Shown: positions 19,793 to 28,429 of the stretch, in pieces
How positions within the stretch are numbered: the stretch's first letter is position 1
Layout: the number at the start of each line of letters is the position of its first letter
Source of the DNA: Acidobacteriota bacterium
GTDB lineage: Bacteria; Actinomycetota; Acidimicrobiia; Spongiisociales; UBA5794
Assembly: GCA_022562055.1 (NCBI GenBank)
Contig: JADFQA010000027.1
Span: forward strand, 1 to 45,694
DNA: 45,694 nt
Direction of reading: 5' to 3'
The notes under the pieces: generated by a model
The model's input: only the letters and a program-made list of their open reading frames with translations
What the model was told of the DNA's origin: nothing
Databases searched by the model: none
Translations under genes and position numbers: made by a program

Positions 19793-20583
19793 TGGCCATT
19801 CTCGAAGTGACTGGCCTGAAGAAGACCTTTGGTGGGGTGCAAGCTCTTGGCGGCATCGACTTCCATGTTGACGAGGGGGAGATAGTCTCGGTGATCGGGC
19901 CAAACGGCGCCGGGAAAACGTCTTTCTTCAACGTTATCACCGGGATCTTCACCCCCGACGAGGGAGACATCGTATTCGAGGGAGAGAACATTGCAGGACT
20001 CACCCCTTCTGCAATCACCCACCGCGGTATCGCACGAACCTTTCAGAATGTGCGGCTCTTTCCGAACTTGAGCGTAATTGAAAACGTCATGGTTGGCCGC
20101 CACTGCCGCACAAGCCAGGGTGTGCTCGGTGCCCTGTTTCGAACAAAGGCGTTCCTCAAAGAGGAGCAAGAAATCGAAGATCATGCACGCCATGTGCTGT
20201 CGTTCTTTGGCACTCGATTGCGCGGCTACCGCGAAGACCAGCCGGCGTTTGCATTGTCATACGCCAACCGCCGCCGCCTCGAAATCGCCAGGGCAATGGC
20301 GACGGAGCCGAAGCTGCTGCTGCTTGACGAACCGACCGCCGGGATGAACCCCCAAGAAACGATCGAACTCGCCGGCCTTATCGGCAAGCTCCGCGACGAC
20401 CGGGGTTATACGATCGTCCTCATCGAGCACGACATGAAGGTCGTCGGCCGCGTATCCGATCGTGTCTTTGTGCTCGACCACGGTGTCAAGATCGCCGAGG
20501 GCGACTACGAATCAGTGTCGACCAACGAAGACGTGATCGAGGCATATCTCGGGAGACCGGCAAGCAATGCCGCAACAGCATGA
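19792..20583 (+). CDS. livG: Branched-chain amino-acid-type ABC ATPase (LivG family)
   Basis: A 263-residue ABC ATPase. Walker A is GPNGAGKTS, the Q-loop lies in RTFQNVRLFPNLSV, Walker B is LLLLDEPTAGMN, and the switch His is in VLIEHDMKVV. The C-terminal LivG-type sequence YLGRPA is present. The signature reads LSYANRRRLEIARAM instead of LSGGQ or the LPYGxQR usual for LivG. GTG start overlapping the livM stop by one base. It powers the importer as a heterodimer with the LivF-type protein encoded next. Confidence 0.95.
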   Translation: MAILEVTGLKKTFGGVQALGGIDFHVDEGEIVSVIGPNGAGKTSFFNVITGIFTPDEGDIVFEGENIAGLTPSAITHRGIARTFQNVRLFPNLSVIENVMVGRHCRTSQGVLGALFRTKAFLKEEQEIEDHARHVLSFFGTRLRGYREDQPAFALSYANRRRLEIARAMATEPKLLLLDEPTAGMNPQETIELAGLIGKLRDDRGYTIVLIEHDMKVVGRVSDRVFVLDHGVKIAEGDYESVSTNEDVIEAYLGRPASNAATA

Positions 20584-21305
20584 CGGATGCCAGGACGCCG
20601 GTCCTCGAGCTCAAGGACGTCAACACGCACTACGGGCCTGTTCAGATTCTCAGAGATGTCAACCTCACCATTTACGAGGGTGAGATGGTGTGTCTCCTTG
20701 GAGGCAACGCCTCTGGCAAGACCACAACCCTCAAGACGATTCTCGGGATGGTCACGCCAACATCGGGAGCAGTCCTTCTCAACGGCGAAGACATTTCGGG
20801 CATGTCGACCGCCCATATTGTTGAACGGGGCGTTTCGATGGTGCCGGAGAACCGCCGGCTTTTCGCCCGCATGACCGTTCGAGAGAACCTCGAAATCGGT
20901 GCCTACCTACGCAAAGATGATATCTCAGACGACCTGGAGCACATCTTCGAACTGTTCCCGCGGGTGAAGGAACGCCTGAGTCAGAAGGCGGGAACCCTCT
21001 CGGGCGGCGAGCAGCAAATGGTGGCTGTCGGTAGGGCCCTGATGTCACGACCGAAGGTTCTGCTGATGGACGAGCCGTCGATGGGTCTCGCCCCCGTGCT
21101 CGTCGCCCAGAACTTCGAGATCATCGACACGATCAATAAGGCAGGCACAACGGTGTTCATGGTCGAACAGAACGCCAACATGGCCCTGTCGATCGCTGAC
21201 AGGGGTTACGTATTGCAGACTGGCGAGATCGTGCTGCACGACACTGCCGAGAACTTGTTAGCGAACCCCCAAATGCGCACCGCCTACCTAGGTCACGCCG
21301 AGTAG
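20580..21305 (+). CDS. livF: Branched-chain amino-acid-type ABC ATPase (LivF family)
   Basis: A 241-residue ABC ATPase with Walker A GGNASGKTT, the LivF-typical MVPENRRLFARMTVRENLE, signature LSGGEQQMVAVGRAL, Walker B VLLMDEPSMGLAP and switch His replaced by Gln (FMVEQNANMAL), as is normal for LivF. Start overlaps the livG stop (ATGA). It is the last gene of the importer operon; the convergent gene at 21330 begins 24 bases later. Confidence 0.96.
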   Translation: MTDARTPVLELKDVNTHYGPVQILRDVNLTIYEGEMVCLLGGNASGKTTTLKTILGMVTPTSGAVLLNGEDISGMSTAHIVERGVSMVPENRRLFARMTVRENLEIGAYLRKDDISDDLEHIFELFPRVKERLSQKAGTLSGGEQQMVAVGRALMSRPKVLLMDEPSMGLAPVLVAQNFEIIDTINKAGTTVFMVEQNANMALSIADRGYVLQTGEIVLHDTAENLLANPQMRTAYLGHAE

Positions 21306-21329
21306 CTGATTCTCCACCAAAGCTCTACC

Positions 21330-21962
21330 TCACGCAACGAACGTGTCTCCGCCGGACTCTTGCACTACGAACGAAATCACCAGGTTCTGTCCAACCCAGC
21401 TTTCAAGCACTTCCGTCGCCCTCGCGTTTGCCACACCTTCGAAAATATCCCACGGCATAGCTTTCTCCACACGAGTCACCATCTGGAGACCCAATTTCGG
21501 CTTCACCTCGCCGCGAACGAGGTCCATGCCCTCCATCTCGACAACAGCGAGTCCCAGCGACGCACATCGACCGATGAACGTCGCCGCAATGTCCTTTGCG
21601 AAAAACCCTTCGCCCTCCTCGGCTCGGTACGCCGCCTGAGGATCAAACTCCTCAACGAGCGCGAGAGTTGCAGGATCTTCGTCGCCCCAAGTAGCGCCCT
21701 GGGGTTCACCGAGCGGACCGACCTGGTCGTCATCCTCGTAGAGGTCCTCGGGGGTGACGATCCGTTCGGCAAGCTCAAGCACCTGCACCAGATACCCAAG
21801 ATCGAGATCAAAGACCTCATCATCCGAATCGGAGTACACCTGGACGATTGGTGCGCCGCCGTCCCAGAACACCATTCCGATGAACTCTGAGTCACGCCAT
21901 ATTTCAACGACCGGCTCGTCAAAGTCTTCGCGTTCGGTTTCGACTATTCGTAGTGGGAGCAT
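21330..21962 (-). CDS. Uncharacterised acidic protein
   Basis: A 210-residue, strongly acidic, soluble protein with no signal peptide or membrane segment. The N-terminal 75 residues (PVVEIWRDSEFIGMVFWDGGAPIVQVYSDSDDEVFDLDLGYLV, alternating beta-like) look like a compact domain; an acidic linker (DLYEDDDQVGPLGEP) separates it from a second half (FFAKDIAATFIGRCASLGLAVVEMEG). The family is not recognised. It reads convergently into the liv operon end and divergently from the amidinotransferase-fold gene. ATG start at 21962 with no strong ribosome site visible. The coding character is supported by its length and balanced composition. Confidence 0.7.
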   Translation of the reverse strand: MLPLRIVETEREDFDEPVVEIWRDSEFIGMVFWDGGAPIVQVYSDSDDEVFDLDLGYLVQVLELAERIVTPEDLYEDDDQVGPLGEPQGATWGDEDPATLALVEEFDPQAAYRAEEGEGFFAKDIAATFIGRCASLGLAVVEMEGMDLVRGEVKPKLGLQMVTRVEKAMPWDIFEGVANARATEVLESWVGQNLVISFVVQESGGDTFVA

Positions 21963-22155
21963 TCGGGGATTCTACGCAAAACGCGACCAACATGCTTCGA
22001 GACAGCCGATAACGATATCGGCACCGATGATCCAACGGACAAGCAAGCGCGCCGCGTGACGATTTGTGGCGACGTCTTGGACCGTAGCCGAAGCCTCGGT
22101 CGGTATGCTAAGACGCCCGGGCCGACGTGGTCAACCGTCTCTTGGAGGTGACGTG

Positions 22156-22980
22156 ATGAACTGGGGCCGCCACTACCTGATGTGTCCACCCGATCATTTT
22201 GATGTCCTGTACGCCATCAACCCATGGATGGACATGGACAATCCCGTGGACCGCGACCTCGCCAAGGCACAGTGGCAGGCGGTAAAACACGCCATCAAGA
22301 CGGCCGGCGCAAGGGTTGACGTGCTACCGGCGCAGCCCGGCCTGCCCGACATGGTGTTCACCGCAAACCACGGAGTTGCCAAGGACGGCGTCTTCGTGCC
22401 GTCGCGGTTGCGTTACGAGGAACGCCGCGCAGAGAGTGATCACTCGACCGACTGGATGTCGCGGCACGGCTTCACGATTCTGCGGGCCGGAACCGAAACG
22501 GCGCACGAAGGATCTGGAGACTGCCTCCCCTGGGACGGGGACTTCATTGCCGGCTACGGGCAGCGCAGCGACCTGGCTTCGTGGGAAGACTGGGAAGATA
22601 GAACCGGCTGGACGATCCACAAGATTCGTCTCGTCGACAAACGGTTCTACCACATCGATCTCGTGCTGTGCCCGCTCGACGGCGAGCGGGCAATCATTGC
22701 ACCAACCGGTGTCGCCGCCGACGATCTCCCCCGCTTGCTCGAGCTTGTACCCGAGCCTCTCGTGTTGACTCCCCAAGAGGAGGTCTTGTTCATGATGAAC
22801 TCGGTGGTTGTCGGTTCCACGATTGTGATGCCGGCGTGCAACGACCGCGTCCGAGAAATCCTGACCGGGTGGGGCTTCTCGGTGGCAGTTGTAAACGTGT
22901 CCGAGTTCATCAAAGCCGGTGGCGCGGTCCGATGCCTCACGATGCCGCTCGATATCGCTGCGACTGACGCTGCAAAGTAG
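22156..22980 (+). CDS. Amidinotransferase-fold hydrolase (arginine dihydrolase ArgZ-like or dimethylargininase)
   Basis: A 274-residue guanidine-modifying enzyme. The N-terminus LMCPPDHFDVLYAINPWMD, the segment MVFTANHG (Asn71), AHEGSGD (Glu118), the catalytic His166 in RFYHIDLVLCPL and the catalytic Cys260 in GGAVRCLTMPLD are all present. Asn22 and Asn71 fall at positions that I recall being important in cyanobacterial arginine dihydrolase ArgZ/AgrE, which releases ornithine, ammonia and CO2. The alternative is dimethylargininase (citrulline plus amine). The start at 22156 follows GGAGG by 7 bases. It is a stand-alone gene; no arginine-catabolic partner is adjacent, so the substrate stays open. 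Confidence 0.85.
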   Translation: MNWGRHYLMCPPDHFDVLYAINPWMDMDNPVDRDLAKAQWQAVKHAIKTAGARVDVLPAQPGLPDMVFTANHGVAKDGVFVPSRLRYEERRAESDHSTDWMSRHGFTILRAGTETAHEGSGDCLPWDGDFIAGYGQRSDLASWEDWEDRTGWTIHKIRLVDKRFYHIDLVLCPLDGERAIIAPTGVAADDLPRLLELVPEPLVLTPQEEVLFMMNSVVVGSTIVMPACNDRVREILTGWGFSVAVVNVSEFIKAGGAVRCLTMPLDIAATDAAK

Positions 22981-22988
22981 CCGGCAAA

Positions 22989-23276
22989 CTACCGGCTAGA
23001 AACCTCGACGCCGCGCCAGAACGCCACATAGTCGGTGATCTCTGAGGCCGCGCCCTTTGGCTTTGGGTAGTACCACGCCGCGTCACGGTTTGAGGCACCG
23101 TTGACCTCGACGTTCAGATAGGAGGCCTTGCCCTTCCAAGGACACTTCGTGTGCGAACGAGAATCCGAGAAAAACTCGCGGTTGATAGAAGCAGGCGGAA
23201 AGTAGTGGTTTCCCTCAACCACGATCGTGTCGTCGCTCTCGGCTATCACGACGCCGTTCCATATTGCTTGAACCAT
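22989..23276 (-). CDS. DUF427 family protein
   Basis: A 95-residue protein matching the DUF427 pattern: AIWNGVVIAESDDTIVVEGNHYFPP at the N-terminus, then HTKCPWKGKASYL and AAWYYPKPKGAA, ending DYVAFWRGVEV. It is a small beta-rich soluble protein of unknown biochemical function, widespread in actinobacteria and proteobacteria. It ends 9 bases from the convergent amidinotransferase-fold gene. Confidence 0.9.
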   Translation of the reverse strand: MVQAIWNGVVIAESDDTIVVEGNHYFPPASINREFFSDSRSHTKCPWKGKASYLNVEVNGASNRDAAWYYPKPKGAASEITDYVAFWRGVEVSSR

Positions 23277-23381
23277 GAGTCTTCCTTTTGTCAGTCAACG
23301 AATCAACGACATCCGGGGCAACCGTATTCCAGGGAGAGCACCACCGTCAACAATACTCGCCCCGGAATCATCGAACGTCGT

Positions 23382-23456
23382 TTACTTCCTGAGCGCGTCC
23401 CGGATCTCGGTGAGCAGAACCGTGTGCTCATCCGGCGCTGGGGCTCCCTCTTCACC
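23382..23456 (-). pseudogene. Possible 3' remnant of a mechanosensitive channel (MscL-like) gene
   Basis: The minus strand ends with GEEGAPAPDEHTVLLTEIRDALRK and a TAA stop. This resembles the cytoplasmic C-terminal tail and helix of MscL (acidic/Pro-Ala linker then LLTEIRDLL). The sequence upstream has no MscL membrane segments in any frame that I can see, and instead runs into a short tandem repeat and the clpB promoter. It may be the surviving tail of a deleted gene, or a coincidence in a short stretch. Confidence 0.3.
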
Positions 23457-23510
23457 GCTGGCCTGACGCACCTGGACCGCCAGGATTGGTGCACAGAGCG
23501 AAATCGTAAT

Positions 23511-23545
23511 GGATCGGTCTGATGGATCGGTCTGATGGATCGAAT
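23511..23545. repeat. Short tandem repeat, 13-bp unit
   Basis: The unit GGATCGGTCTGAT occurs twice in direct succession and is followed by a partial third copy (GGATCG). It lies in the non-coding stretch between the MscL-like tail and the clpB promoter. It could mark a deletion junction. Confidence 0.85.
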
Positions 23546-23569
23546 CGCAAGACGCACGAGATGGCATAC

Positions 23570-23591
23570 TTGACAATGTCTCACTTAGATT
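23570..23591 (+). promoter_or_regulatory. Candidate clpB control region (HAIR-like element)
   Basis: TTGACA (23570-23575) lies about 85 bases before the proposed clpB start. CTTGACA-N7-ACTTAGA has the spacing of the HspR operator (CTTGAGT-N7-ACTCAAG) but matches only in part. CACTTAGA is shared with the dnaK upstream region. TATACT at 23609-23614 could serve as a -10 element, though its spacing from TTGACA is too long. This is a tentative assignment. Confidence 0.3.
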
Positions 23592-23658
23592 TTCTGGCAT
23601 AGAACGTCTATACTTTCGGTTGTAATGGTCGACAGGCAAGACCGAAGGGGAGTACACC

Positions 23659-26232
23659 ATCGACTCACAACGCTTTACGACAACAGCAAGCCAGGCAGTT
23701 AGGGACGCCCAGACGCTCTCCAAAGTTCGCAACCATGCATCAATTACGCCGGTGCATATCCTCAGTGCGCTGCTCGGTCAGAGCGACACGACCGTGCTGC
23801 CGACGCTTCAAGCCGCCAAGGCCGACCTCGGATCGCTTCAGCGGGCGATCGAGGAGTCGCTCGCCAAACTCCCGTCGGTGTACGGAGACAAAAGCGACGC
23901 AACTCTCGACGCCGCAGCGTCCACCGTGTTCGACGTCGCCGAAAGCGAGCGGACCACGCTCAAGGACGACTACTTGGCCGTCGAGCACATTCTGCTTGCC
24001 ATCAGCAAGACCTCGTTGCAAGAGCTTTTGACATCAGTCGGTGCGGACCACGCTTCGTTGCTCACCGCCCTCATATCCGTTCGTGGCTCGCAGCGGGTGA
24101 CATCGACCGACCCGGAAGCCACGCTCAATCCCCTCGAAAAGTATGGTCGCGACCTCGTCGCGGTCGCTCGCCTCGGCAAGCTCGACCCGGTGATCGGCCG
24201 AGATGACGAGATTCGCCGCGTCATCCAGGTGCTGTCGCGCAGGAGGAAAAACAACCCGGTGCTTATCGGTGAACCCGGAGTCGGGAAGACCGCAATCGCC
24301 GAGGGTCTCGCCCAGCGAATCGCAAACGGTGACGTCCCAACCGGGTTGAAGGACAAGAAAATCTTCGCACTCGACCTCGGTCTGTTGATCGCGGGGGCGA
24401 AGTACCGCGGCGAATTCGAGGAGCGCCTCCAGGCTGTGCTGAAAGAAATCACCGCCTCCGATGGGGAGATCATCACCTTCCTCGACGAGCTGCATACCTT
24501 GGTCGGGGCCGGCGCAGCCGAGGGATCGATGGATGCGTCGAACATGTTGAAACCGCTTCTTGCAAGGGGCGAGTTGCGCATGATCGGTGCAACCACTCTC
24601 GATGAGTTCCGCAAGTACATCGAGAAGGACGCCGCCTTAGAGCGCCGCTTCCAGCCGGTGCTCGTCGAAGAGCCGACCGTTGCTGACACAGTTGGAATCT
24701 TACGCGGCTTGAAGGAGCGCTACGAGATTCATCACGGCGTACGAATCACCGACGCCGCCCTGGTGGCCGCCGCGACCCTGTCTGACAGGTACATCACCGC
24801 GCGCCATCTACCCGACAAGGCGATCGATCTGATCGACGAAGCGGCCAGCCGTCTTCGCATCGAGATCGACTCGATGCCCGAGGAGATTGACGAACTCGAA
24901 AGACGCGGACGCCAGATCGAAATCGAGATCGCTGCGCTCGAGAAGGAAACGGACAAGACGGCTTTGGCGCGCCTGGAAACCCGCAAGTCAGAACTTGCAG
25001 TCCTTTCAGAGCAACTCGAAGAGCTAACAGCTCACTGGGACCAGGAGCGAGTGGCCATCGAAAAGATCCGCGAAGCAAAACAAGCGATCGAGGGTCTGAG
25101 GGCGGATTCAGAGCGGAGCGAGCGTGAGGGTGACCTGCAGCGGGCCGCTGAGATTCGCTATGGGTCTCTTCCCGCCGCCGAAACCGCGCTTGGTGACCTC
25201 CAGACGGCCCTAGCAAGCCTTCAATCTGACCTCACCATGCTGAAGGAAGAGGTCGACGAGGAGGACGTGGCTGAAGTCGTCGGCAGATGGACCGGCATCC
25301 CCGTGACGAAGCTCGTCGAGGGTGAATCCGCAAAATTGCTCAACCTCGAGTCACACCTCCACGACCGAGTGATAGGCCAGGACCGCGCCGTGGCTGCGGT
25401 TGCGACAGCGGTGCGTCGGTCACGCGCCGGCCTCGCCGACCCCCACCGCCCAATCGGATCATTTCTCTTCCTGGGTCCGACCGGAGTCGGCAAGACCGAA
25501 CTAGCTCGAACTCTCGCCAACTACCTGTTCGACGACGAACAGGCAATGGTGCGGTTGGACATGTCCGAGTACATGGAGAAACACTCGGTCAGTCGGCTGC
25601 TGGGCGCCCCTCCCGGATACGTAGGTTATGAAGAGGGCGGCCAGCTCACCGAAGCCGTGCGCCGGCGTCCATACTCGGTGATCCTGCTCGACGAGGTTGA
25701 GAAGGCCCATCCAGACGTCTTCAACGCCCTCCTCCAGGTGCTCGACGACGGCCGTCTCACCGATGGGCAAGGTCGCACTGTGGACTTCACCAATGTTGTC
25801 GTCATCATGACGTCCAACCTGGGCTCGGAGTTCATCACCGATGCCGACGACTCACAGACGATCCGAGAGAGAGTTATGGATGTTGTGCGGACCCACTTCA
25901 GACCAGAGTTCTTGAACCGTATTGATGACGTGGTGGTGTTCGACAGGCTCACCAAGGACCACCTGGCTGACATCGTAACGATCCAATTCCAACAGATTCA
26001 GCAGCGGGTCGCCGATCGGCAGATCAGTATCAGTCTTGACGATAAAGCGGTGACGTGGCTGGTGGATCACGGGTTCGACGACGTGTACGGAGCACGCCCG
26101 CTCAAACGCCTCATGCAGCGCGAGATCATCGACCGCCTCGCTAACCAGATCCTCGACGGCACGTCACAGAACGGTGATTCGATTCGAGTGACGGTATCGG
26201 GCGATGACGAGATCGAACTCACACCCGCCTGA
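23659..26232 (+). CDS. clpB: ATP-dependent chaperone ClpB, apparent ATC start
   Basis: A Hsp100 disaggregase that works with DnaK. Read from ATC at 23659 it has 857 residues, the family's usual length, beginning (I/M)[17 protein letters not shown], a normal ClpB N-domain. GGGGAG lies 6 bases before this ATC. No ATG, GTG or TTG occurs in frame between the stop at 23623 and GTG 23752, which would remove 31 residues of the N-domain. Walker A motifs are GEPGVGKTA (about 204) and GPTGVGKTE (about 606); the middle coiled coil ([19 protein letters not shown]) and sensor regions are intact, and it ends at [10 protein letters not shown]. Heat-shock control by HspR is expected. The gene is certain; the ATC start is inferred. 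Confidence 0.95.
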   Translation: MDSQRFTTTASQAVRDAQTLSKVRNHASITPVHILSALLGQSDTTVLPTLQAAKADLGSLQRAIEESLAKLPSVYGDKSDATLDAAASTVFDVAESERTTLKDDYLAVEHILLAISKTSLQELLTSVGADHASLLTALISVRGSQRVTSTDPEATLNPLEKYGRDLVAVARLGKLDPVIGRDDEIRRVIQVLSRRRKNNPVLIGEPGVGKTAIAEGLAQRIANGDVPTGLKDKKIFALDLGLLIAGAKYRGEFEERLQAVLKEITASDGEIITFLDELHTLVGAGAAEGSMDASNMLKPLLARGELRMIGATTLDEFRKYIEKDAALERRFQPVLVEEPTVADTVGILRGLKERYEIHHGVRITDAALVAAATLSDRYITARHLPDKAIDLIDEAASRLRIEIDSMPEEIDELERRGRQIEIEIAALEKETDKTALARLETRKSELAVLSEQLEELTAHWDQERVAIEKIREAKQAIEGLRADSERSEREGDLQRAAEIRYGSLPAAETALGDLQTALASLQSDLTMLKEEVDEEDVAEVVGRWTGIPVTKLVEGESAKLLNLESHLHDRVIGQDRAVAAVATAVRRSRAGLADPHRPIGSFLFLGPTGVGKTELARTLANYLFDDEQAMVRLDMSEYMEKHSVSRLLGAPPGYVGYEEGGQLTEAVRRRPYSVILLDEVEKAHPDVFNALLQVLDDGRLTDGQGRTVDFTNVVVIMTSNLGSEFITDADDSQTIRERVMDVVRTHFRPEFLNRIDDVVVFDRLTKDHLADIVTIQFQQIQQRVADRQISISLDDKAVTWLVDHGFDDVYGARPLKRLMQREIIDRLANQILDGTSQNGDSIRVTVSGDDEIELTPA

Positions 26233-26304
26233 CAAAAGCATCAGGCCTGGCGCGGCGAGCGCTGTCGCGTTTGGCGTCTTGGACGTCCGCATTCGAGAAG
26301 CAAC

Positions 26305-26341
26305 TTGGACTATCATGTTATGTATGGTATTATAGATAACA
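26305..26341 (+). promoter_or_regulatory. padR promoter with overlapping inverted repeat
   Basis: TTGGAC (26305-26310), a 17-base spacer and TATTAT (26328-26333) form a good sigma-70-type promoter. The inverted repeat TGTTAT (26316-26321) ... ATAACA (26336-26341) straddles the -10 box. A PadR dimer bound there would block transcription, so autoregulation is likely. The stretch is markedly more AT-rich than its surroundings. Confidence 0.6.
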
Positions 26342-26370
26342 AGGTAAGCAATATTGCAAGGTACCTAGCA

Positions 26371-26718
26371 ATGCCCAGTGATCACAACTCACAACTCCTC
26401 AAGGGAGTTCTCGATATGTGCCTCTTGGCCATCATCAATGACGAACCGTCATATGGCTATGAGATGGCAACGAAACTCCAGGGGAGGGGTCTTCATCTGA
26501 TTAGCGAGGGAAGCATTTATCCGCTTCTCAGCAGACTTCAGAAACAGGGCCTCATCGACGGATACTTTGTCGAGTCTGCGGGAGGACCACCCCGCAAGTA
26601 CTACCGAATCGAACACACTGGTAGGCAACGGCTCAAGGAATGGACACAGGAATGGGACAGTCTCACGAACGGAGTGAAAGAGGTTCTCAATGGCGGCGGT
26701 TATGACATCACAGCGTGA
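26371..26718 (+). CDS. PadR family transcriptional regulator
   Basis: A 115-residue PadR-type repressor. The winged helix is typical: LLKGVLDMCLLAIINDEPSYGYEM, GLHLISEGSIYPLLSRLQKQGLI, and the wing GGPPRKYYRIEHTGRQRLKEW. The ATG at 26371 (MPSDHNSQLL) is preferred over an upstream in-frame ATG at 26305, because the upstream segment overlaps the promoter and the family starts close to LLKG. It controls the genes that follow; the effector is unknown. It overlaps the next gene by 29 bases, a common PadR-partner arrangement. Confidence 0.92.
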   Translation: MPSDHNSQLLKGVLDMCLLAIINDEPSYGYEMATKLQGRGLHLISEGSIYPLLSRLQKQGLIDGYFVESAGGPPRKYYRIEHTGRQRLKEWTQEWDSLTNGVKEVLNGGGYDITA

Positions 26719-27160
26719 CATCGACAAGATCGTCGCTGAATGCTCCGAGTATTGGACCGCCACCGGCGTGCCTCGCAAAACGGCGAGAGACATGACGGCA
26801 GAGCTCACGGCACATCTGTACGATTCCGTCGCCGCAGGCAATGCGCCGGCAACCGTCATAGGTCCCGATGTCAGGGGCTTCGCCGAGAGCTGGGCATCTG
26901 CGTATCGCGACCCGCGCGATCCCTCACAATTCATAAAAAGCCGCCAGTCACAACCGTGCCGTGGTGGACCGCAATCGGAGCTACCGCGCTCGTCATTGCA
27001 GCAGCGTTGGCAGTCGGAAAGGACAGCGAAGTGGACGAAGTTGGCATTCAGATCGCGTTTTGGGCGGCAACTGCTGTTGCGCTCGCGATTGGAGAGATAT
27101 TCACTGCGGGATTTTTCCTCATCAGCTTCGCCGCCGGCGCAGGTGTGGCCGCGGCGCTAG
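26690..27160 (+). CDS. PadR-partner protein with HAAS-like domain, probably frameshifted
   Basis: The first 85 or so residues (MTSQRDIDKIVAECSEYWTA, ARDMTAELTAHLYDSVAAG, VRGFAESWASAYRDP) resemble the HAAS domain found in membrane proteins encoded next to padR. After FIK, at the A-run 26933-26938 region (ATAAAAAGCC), this frame becomes Arg/Ser-rich nonsense. The -1 frame instead gives KKPPVTTVPWWTAIGATALVIAAALAVG, a membrane segment, and continues without a stop into NfeD. One extra A would join them. Either a base is lost here (mutation or sequencing error), or ribosomes slip at A-AAA-AG and make a HAAS-NfeD fusion. AAAGAGGT precedes the ATG at 26690. Confidence 0.6.
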   Translation: MAAVMTSQRDIDKIVAECSEYWTATGVPRKTARDMTAELTAHLYDSVAAGNAPATVIGPDVRGFAESWASAYRDPRDPSQFIKSRQSQPCRGGPQSELPRSSLQQRWQSERTAKWTKLAFRSRFGRQLLLRSRLERYSLRDFSSSASPPAQVWPRR

Positions 27161-27468
27161 CGGCAGCAGGAGTGAATCCACCAACGCAGATCGTGGCGTT
27201 CCTAATCGTCTCAGTAATCGGTCTGCTGTGGACACGAAAGTACGCCATCCAAGACAGACCCCCGCTCATCCCAGTGGGGGCGAACAGATTTCTCGGCAAA
27301 CAGGCCGTCGTCGAGCGCGACATCAGCCGACACACGGCTGGTCGAGTTCGCATCGGGTCCGAAGACTGGCGGGCAGTCACAGACGCCGATGAGGTGTACG
27401 AAACCGGTACAACGGTGAAAATCGTCGCGATACGAGGCACGAGTCTTGTCGTGACCGCCCAAGAGTAA
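27031..27468 (+). CDS. NfeD-like membrane protein
   Basis: A 145-residue NfeD-type protein: three membrane segments (IAFWAATAVALAIGEIFTAG, FLISFAAGAGVAAALAA, TQIVAFLIVSVIGLLWTRKY) followed by the C-terminal OB-fold (GKQAVVERDISRHTAGRVRIGSEDWRA, GTTVKIVAIRGTSLVVT). NfeD proteins are encoded with SPFH/stomatin partners, as here, and are thought to help organise membrane microdomains. The GTG at 27031 follows AAAGGA. The frame is open further upstream to the membrane segment of the HAAS-like gene, so a fusion form is possible. Confidence 0.85.
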   Translation: MDEVGIQIAFWAATAVALAIGEIFTAGFFLISFAAGAGVAAALAAAGVNPPTQIVAFLIVSVIGLLWTRKYAIQDRPPLIPVGANRFLGKQAVVERDISRHTAGRVRIGSEDWRAVTDADEVYETGTTVKIVAIRGTSLVVTAQE

Positions 27469-27511
27469 GTTCACACAACAAACATCGTAGGAATACGAAG
27501 AGGAGGAAAAA

Positions 27512-28429
27512 ATGGAAATAATTCTCGGAGTGGCACTCCCGCTGATCATTCTGGCGGCTGTCTTTGCAGGGGTGGCGTTCAAGATCGTCAGACAGTTCGA
27601 GCTGGGCCTTATCGAAAGGTTCGGCGAGTACAAGCGCACGACGGGACCCGGGCTTCAGTTCGTGTTCCCGTTCATCGAGAGCATCCAACGCATCGACATG
27701 CGAGAAATCGTCGTCGACGTGCCACCGCAGGAAGTCATCACTAAAGACAACGTCGTCGTCACCGTCGACGCCGTCGTGTACTACCAGGCGGTCGATCCCA
27801 AGTCGTTGGCGTACAACGTGCAAAACTTCGTGCTTGCCGCAACGAAGCTGGCGCAAACCAACCTGCGCAATGTTATCGGCGACCTCACTCTCGACGAGGC
27901 CCTTACATCTCGCGACATCATCAATACGCAGCTTCGAGATATTCTCGATGAGGCGACTGATGTCTGGGGTACCAAGGTCGTCCGTGTTGAGATTCAACGC
28001 ATCGACCCACCCGCCGACGTGACCCAGGCAATGCACCGCCAGATGAAGGCGGAGCGCGACCGGCGCGCCAACGTGACCGAAGCCGACGGTGAGCGTGAGG
28101 CACAGATACTGCGCGCCGAGGGAGTCAAGGAGTCAAGGATTCTCGAGGCCCAGGGCCAGGCCGGAGCGATCAGGGAGGTTGCTGACGCCGAGGCGTACCA
28201 AAAGCGCGTCGTCGCCGAGGGTGAGGCGCTTGCCATCATCCAGGTGTATGCCGCCATCCACGAAGGTCGACCAACTGATGATCTCATCAAGATCAAATAT
28301 CTCGAGGCGTTGCAAGGCGTGGCTAACGGTACCGCAACCAAGATATTCCTCCCGATGGAAATGGGCGCAATCATGGGCGCACTCGGAGCGGCGGGCGAAA
28401 TGCTGACGGGCGGAGGCAGCAGCTCGTAA
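27512..28429 (+). CDS. SPFH/Band 7 (stomatin/slipin) family protein
   Basis: A 305-residue SPFH protein. It has an N-terminal membrane segment ([20 protein letters not shown]), the SPFH domain ([70 protein letters not shown]), then a long helical coiled coil ([41 protein letters not shown]) and a Gly/Ser tail. Such proteins form large membrane-bound cages or scaffolds, often around FtsH-like or NfeD partners. AGGAGG precedes the ATG. It follows nfeD and belongs to the PadR-controlled group. Confidence 0.95.
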   Translation: MEIILGVALPLIILAAVFAGVAFKIVRQFELGLIERFGEYKRTTGPGLQFVFPFIESIQRIDMREIVVDVPPQEVITKDNVVVTVDAVVYYQAVDPKSLAYNVQNFVLAATKLAQTNLRNVIGDLTLDEALTSRDIINTQLRDILDEATDVWGTKVVRVEIQRIDPPADVTQAMHRQMKAERDRRANVTEADGEREAQILRAEGVKESRILEAQGQAGAIREVADAEAYQKRVVAEGEALAIIQVYAAIHEGRPTDDLIKIKYLEALQGVANGTATKIFLPMEMGAIMGALGAAGEMLTGGGSSS

